Assembly (NCBI GenBank): GCA_944383695.1
Contig: CALWQP010000030.1
Coordinates: 1 to 36,658 of the forward strand
Length of the DNA: 36,658 nt
Direction of reading: 5' to 3'
From: an uncultured Mediterraneibacter sp.
GTDB lineage: Bacteria > Bacillota > Clostridia > Lachnospirales > Lachnospiraceae
How positions within the stretch are numbered: position 1 is the stretch's first letter; the number at the start of each line of letters is the position of its first letter. The position numbers were made by a program, and so were the translations under genes. A model generated the notes under the pieces. The model made no database searches. It was not told where the DNA came from and was given only the letters and a program-made list of their open reading frames with translations. Of this stretch, positions 33,515 to 36,658 are shown one piece after another.

Positions 33515-34539
33515 CTCAGATTCCTCCCGTTCTTTTTCAGCAGCGAGATAAATATGGGCGCTCCCAGAATCGCCGTGAGCACCGACAGCGGCAGCTCTAT
33601 AACACTGATGCTCCTGGAAAGCGTGTCAATGACAATCATAAAGCTGGACCCCAGGCTGATGCTGGCCGGAATGACAAAGCGGTTGTTACTGCCTGTCAGC
33701 ATTCTCGCACAGTGCGGAATCAGAAGCCCTACCCAGCCGACCTGCCCGCACATGGAGACGCAGGATGCCGTAATCATCGTCGCAGCCAGAATAAAAATCA
33801 GTCTTGTCTTTTTCAAATCAATGCCGCTTGCTTTCGCCTCATCTTCACTCAGAGACAGAATATTCAGCCGGAAGCGCAACAGATAAATGATCAGAATGCC
33901 GATTAAAATCAGCGGGGAGCCGATCAGAATTTCCTTATAGGACGCGCTTGTAAAGCTTCCCAGCAGCCAGTAGGTGATCTCCGGCAGCTCATTCATCGGA
34001 TCCGCCGTATATTTCAGCAGAGAACCCACCGCGTCAAATAAAGAGGAAATAATGACCCCGGCCAGCACAAGAAACACGACAGACTGACTTTCCTTACTTC
34101 GCGCAAGCCAGAGCGTGATCCACACGGAAGCCAGACCGAAAACCAGGGCAATGAGCTGGGTTTCCAGAATGCTTCTGGACGTCAGGATCGCCAGAATCGC
34201 TCCCACGCAAGTCCCGCTGGACACACCCAGAATGTCGGGCGTCGCAAGAGGATTGGAAAACAGCGCCTGAAAGGTATCTCCGGCACAGGTCAGGCCTGCG
34301 CCTATGATGACTGCCATCAGGATTCTGGGCAGCCGCAGATTCATGATGATAGAATAATTTTGGCTGTCTGTCTCTCCATGGAGCAGAGCGCCCGCAAGCG
34401 TCCGTATCACTTCCGGCACAGGAAGCGACATCCTTCCCATGCACATGCAGATCAGCGCCGCTGCTGCCGGCAGCAGGATCATGCAGATCACTGCCGCCGG
34501 GGTAAAATGATTTTTCCGAATCCAAAAACTGTTTTTCAT
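33511..34539 (-). CDS. ABC transporter permease, FecCD/BtuC family
   Basis: The 342-residue permease has about ten membrane helices and the FecCD hallmarks: LRLPRILMAVIIGAGLTCAGDTFQALFSNPLATPDILG near the first helices and GWVGLLIPHCARML near the ATPase contact. As a homodimer it moves a metal chelate across the membrane. The ATG overlaps the stop of the binding-protein gene as ATGA. The permease and ATPase are intact although the binding-protein gene carries an amber codon. Confidence 0.92.
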   Translation of the reverse strand: MKNSFWIRKNHFTPAAVICMILLPAAAALICMCMGRMSLPVPEVIRTLAGALLHGETDSQNYSIIMNLRLPRILMAVIIGAGLTCAGDTFQALFSNPLATPDILGVSSGTCVGAILAILTSRSILETQLIALVFGLASVWITLWLARSKESQSVVFLVLAGVIISSLFDAVGSLLKYTADPMNELPEITYWLLGSFTSASYKEILIGSPLILIGILIIYLLRFRLNILSLSEDEAKASGIDLKKTRLIFILAATMITASCVSMCGQVGWVGLLIPHCARMLTGSNNRFVIPASISLGSSFMIVIDTLSRSISVIELPLSVLTAILGAPIFISLLKKNGRNLR

Positions 34540-35696
34540 TGCAACTGAAGCATTCCCTCCAATTCATCATCTGTTATTTCATATCCATAGAACTCACTGT
34601 AATAGTCACGGATCGTATCCTCAAGGGGATAATCTGCGAAAGCCTCCGGGTAAGCATTGCAGGCCAGCCATGCCAGCACCAGCGGTCCGTCCGGGTTCGG
34701 CGTAAACCAGTTCCACATTCCAAGCGTCGTATCATAGACACGTCCGTTCTCCACGGCCTGAATAGTCGAGAAATCCGCTCCCTCTACTGTATTGTCCATA
34801 ATATCCTGTACCGTCAGCTTCATAAGACCCGGACCATTCAGGAACATAACTTCCGGATCCCAGGCATAGATCTGTTCAAAGCTTACCTGAGCAAAGCCCT
34901 AGGCATCTTCCGCCACATTTTGGACGCCCAAATGCTCCAGCCAGTAATACCCGAACACACCCTGTCCGGCTACCTGGGGCACGCCGTCTGAAACCTGATA
35001 CAAAATCATAGAAGACGGTCTCTTGTCTTCCGGGATCGCTGCTATGCGGGCTTTTACGTCCGCCACAATTTCATCTCCACTCTCCAAAAAGCTGTCCATC
35101 TTCCCATCTTCTCCGAAAACATCCTCCAGAAGCCGCAGCCATTCCTCATACCGCTCCAACGGATCCGCCGGCGTTTCCGCGCCTATGGTGGCAAAGCCTA
35201 CGGCTGGAATACCGCTTGCCTTCAGAATCTCCGCGTGCTCTGCGTTATTGGCATTGTAAAGGATGATGTCCGGTTCCAGCTTCATGATCTCCTCAATATT
35301 CAGATCTGACTGTGCATACACGGTTTCCTCGGATTCCAGAAGCTCCGGCGCAATATTTTTCAGCACAGTTTCATTAATCGTGTCCTTGAATGAGCCGCAG
35401 TATCCGACGATATAGGGAGCCGAGCCCTCAAAATACGCCATATAGGTTGACAAAATGGGAATCTGGTCAATCACAACACGATCGATCTGATCCGGCACTT
35501 CCACCTGATTGCCTGCGTGATCCACCACGATGTGCGTCCCGCTCTGTCCCTCCCCGGACGCCGTCTCTGCCGCTTCAACCAGACTCTCTGTATTTCCGGC
35601 ATTTTCTGCCGTATCTGTACTGTCTGCCTTACCGCAGGCGCCCAGAAGCAGGGCGGCGGCCAACAGAACCGCTGTACCTCTCCATCTTTTTTTCAT
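34536..35696 (-). pseudogene. ABC substrate-binding lipoprotein (FepB/BtuF type) interrupted by one in-frame TAG
   Basis: ATG 35696 (AAGGAG upstream) starts a lipoprotein signal (LLLGAC, Cys21), a linker and a class III binding-protein domain (VVDHAGNQVEVPDQIDRVV, EEIMKLEPDIILYN). At 34901-34899 (codon 266) a TAG follows NVAEDA. The same frame goes on with GFAQVSFEQIYAWDPEVMFL and about 120 residues to TGA at 34536, which is the normal C-terminal lobe. Both halves fit one protein of about 386 residues, with no other defect. If TAG is read as stop, the product lacks its second lobe and cannot hold substrate. Confidence 0.87.
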
Positions 35697-35761
35697 AATG
35701 TCTCCTTCCTCATAAATGACGGTCTGTACAGAAAACCTCTGCAAAATAAAAAGTTCCATGG

Positions 35762-35815
35762 GTTAGTTTTATCTAACTCACGGAACAGTATAAAGTATCT
35801 GCAGTAAAATTTCAG
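35762..35815 (-). promoter_or_regulatory. Promoter of ABC/DUF364 operon with Crp/Fnr-type operator
   Basis: On the minus strand CTGAAA (35815-35810), a 17-base spacer and TATACT (35792-35787) form the promoter. Just downstream, covering about +5 to +20, is GTTAG-N6-CTAAC (35762-35777). A similar site overlaps the start region of the adjacent Crp/Fnr gene. Its position suggests repression. Confidence 0.68.
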
Positions 35816-35833
35816 TTGCAGCCGCAACCAAAA

Positions 35834-36496
35834 TCAGTTTTCTCTGAGAATTTTTATTTCATTGCGGCAGTAATCGATCAGCCCCTCCTTCTTCATCCGC
35901 GCCATTTCCCGCGAAAGGGCGCTGCGCTCCGTCCCCAGATAATCCGCCAGCTCCTGCCGGTTCATAGTCAGCAGGACACCCGTCCTTTCTTCCCGGTTCT
36001 GTTTAAGAAAAAGCAGAAGCTTATCCCGGATGGACTTCTGGCTCATCACATGGATTCTGCGCCCCTGGGTCAGATTTGCAGCCGCAGTCTGCCTCAGCAG
36101 GTTTGCCGTCACCAGAGAGGCGTACCGGCAGCCCATGGCCTCCCGCCTCAGCAGCTTTGAAAGCTTCAGGAAGAGGATCTTCGTCCTTTTCCGCGCCACC
36201 ACTGTGACCTGAGAAGGCTGGTTCTGCAGGCAGGAATGGGAACAGCCGAAGGCCTCAGAAGGAACCGCCAGACGTATGCCGGACTCCTCACCATTGCTGC
36301 CGGGCGCGATCAGCGCTACCTTTCCCTCCAGAACAATGCCTGACCAAACAATCCTGTCACCGTAATGATAGACGATCTCTCCCTTTCCAACCGTGCTCAC
36401 ATAGGCCTCCAGACAGTGCAGAACATGCCGCATCCCCTCCATATCCACGGATTCAAACAGAGGGGAACGCCGCAGCAGCCCAAAGTATTCCTCCAT
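35834..36496 (-). CDS. Crp/Fnr family transcriptional regulator
   Basis: This 220-residue protein has an N-terminal cyclic-nucleotide-binding-like beta-roll (residues about 10-120), a dimer helix and a C-terminal winged helix-turn-helix (TMNRQELADYLGTERSALSREMARMKKEGLI). It lacks the N-terminal Cys cluster of oxygen-sensing Fnr; the signal is unknown. GAAGGAGG precedes ATG 36496. It lies 137 bases upstream of the ABC operon in the same direction, and matching palindromes occur at both promoters. It probably controls itself and the transporter. Confidence 0.88.
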   Translation of the reverse strand: MEEYFGLLRRSPLFESVDMEGMRHVLHCLEAYVSTVGKGEIVYHYGDRIVWSGIVLEGKVALIAPGSNGEESGIRLAVPSEAFGCSHSCLQNQPSQVTVVARKRTKILFLKLSKLLRREAMGCRYASLVTANLLRQTAAANLTQGRRIHVMSQKSIRDKLLLFLKQNREERTGVLLTMNRQELADYLGTERSALSREMARMKKEGLIDYCRNEIKILREN

Positions 36497-36516
36497 GACA
36501 TTTCCTCCTTCGCCGC

Positions 36517-36564
36517 ATTAGTTAGTTGTAACTAATCTATAGCATGTTTCCTGTGCTCTGTCAA
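36517..36564 (-). promoter_or_regulatory. Promoter and operator of the Crp/Fnr gene
   Basis: On the minus strand TTGACA (36564-36559), a 17-base spacer and TATAGA (36541-36536) form the promoter. The palindrome GTTAG-N6-CTAAT (36521-36536) lies against the -10 box, inside a larger ATTAGTT/AACTAAT repeat (36517-36536). This placement predicts autorepression. Confidence 0.75.
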
Positions 36565-36596
36565 CCAGAAGATACCTCAGCTTGTTATTCACTTAT

Positions 36597-36634
36597 GATA
36601 ATGTCACCTTAGGATTCTCTTGAGATAATGTCAC
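36597..36634. repeat. Short direct repeats near right edge, possible insertion sequence end
   Basis: The 11-mer GATAATGTCAC occurs at 36597-36607 and 36624-36634, 27 bases apart. Repeated TGACATTATC-like units are typical of the ends of some transposable elements such as IS21 relatives. The window ends before any transposase could be seen. Confidence 0.35.
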
Positions 36635-36658
36635 TTTTTGATAAACTATAAAACTATG

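Noticed and set aside
1-36658. Complete reassignment of TAG to an amino acid
   Set aside because: About ten well-supported genes end in TAG at the normal family length, several followed within a few codons by another stop, so TAG still works as a stop at least in part.
1-36658. CRISPR arrays, tRNA or rRNA genes, complete transposases, prophage genes
   Set aside because: I saw no regularly spaced repeats, cloverleaf-type genes or recombinase motifs in the window; only the short repeats at the right edge hint at a mobile element.

Overview
The window looks like chromosomal DNA of a gut-type Lachnospiraceae (Clostridia). The N-terminus of ribosomal protein S10 at the left edge has the clostridial form, nearly all genes have AGGAGG-like ribosome binding sites and many have clear sigma-A promoters. 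The gene mix (SSS, MATE and FucP-type carriers, EFR1-family ferredoxin, flavodoxins, aldo/keto reductases, DUF364) also fits. Genus cannot be fixed from sequence alone.

Layout. (1) 1-560: start of rpsJ on the minus strand, with a long structured leader, a consensus promoter and a bidirectional terminator. (2) 0.6-8.2 kb: secreted PI-PLC/ricin-lectin gene with an in-frame amber codon, a MATE exporter, a possible small membrane ORF, putP, and an MFS carrier divergent from an AraC regulator. (3) 8.2-15.7 kb, minus strand: a compact, mostly overlapping operon EAL phosphodiesterase - membrane GGDEF cyclase - GT2/GtrA fusion - cellulose-synthase-like GT2 with a PilZ domain - large polytopic membrane protein. 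It encodes synthesis, breakdown and sensing of c-di-GMP next to a glycan synthase, and reads as a self-contained c-di-GMP-controlled exopolysaccharide system. (4) 15.9-19.1 kb: MerR regulator, ApbE lipoprotein, heme-type membrane protein, flavodoxin lipoprotein and a nucleotidyltransferase remnant, i.e. a candidate extracytoplasmic flavin electron-transfer module. (5) 19.3-30.8 kb: a redox island with four aldo/keto reductases, several flavodoxin-fold proteins, a flavin reductase, an EFR1-type ferredoxin, an esterase lipoprotein, two LysR and one MarR regulator, and a YiiX-like amidase. (6) 31.2-36.5 kb: Crp/Fnr regulator and a FecBCD-type ABC importer with DUF364 and double-cupin genes, probably for a metal or metal chelate. 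(7) Right edge: short direct repeats that may belong to an insertion sequence end.

A cross-cutting signal is that three otherwise intact genes (PI-PLC, the first reductase of a five-gene operon, and the binding protein that leads the ABC operon) are each broken by exactly one in-frame stop, and all three stops are TAG. TAG also ends about ten genes here, so complete reassignment is unlikely. Partial amber suppression, regulated readthrough or recent nonsense mutation all remain open.

Confidence is high for protein family calls, moderate for promoters and operators (read by eye), and low for substrates and physiological roles.
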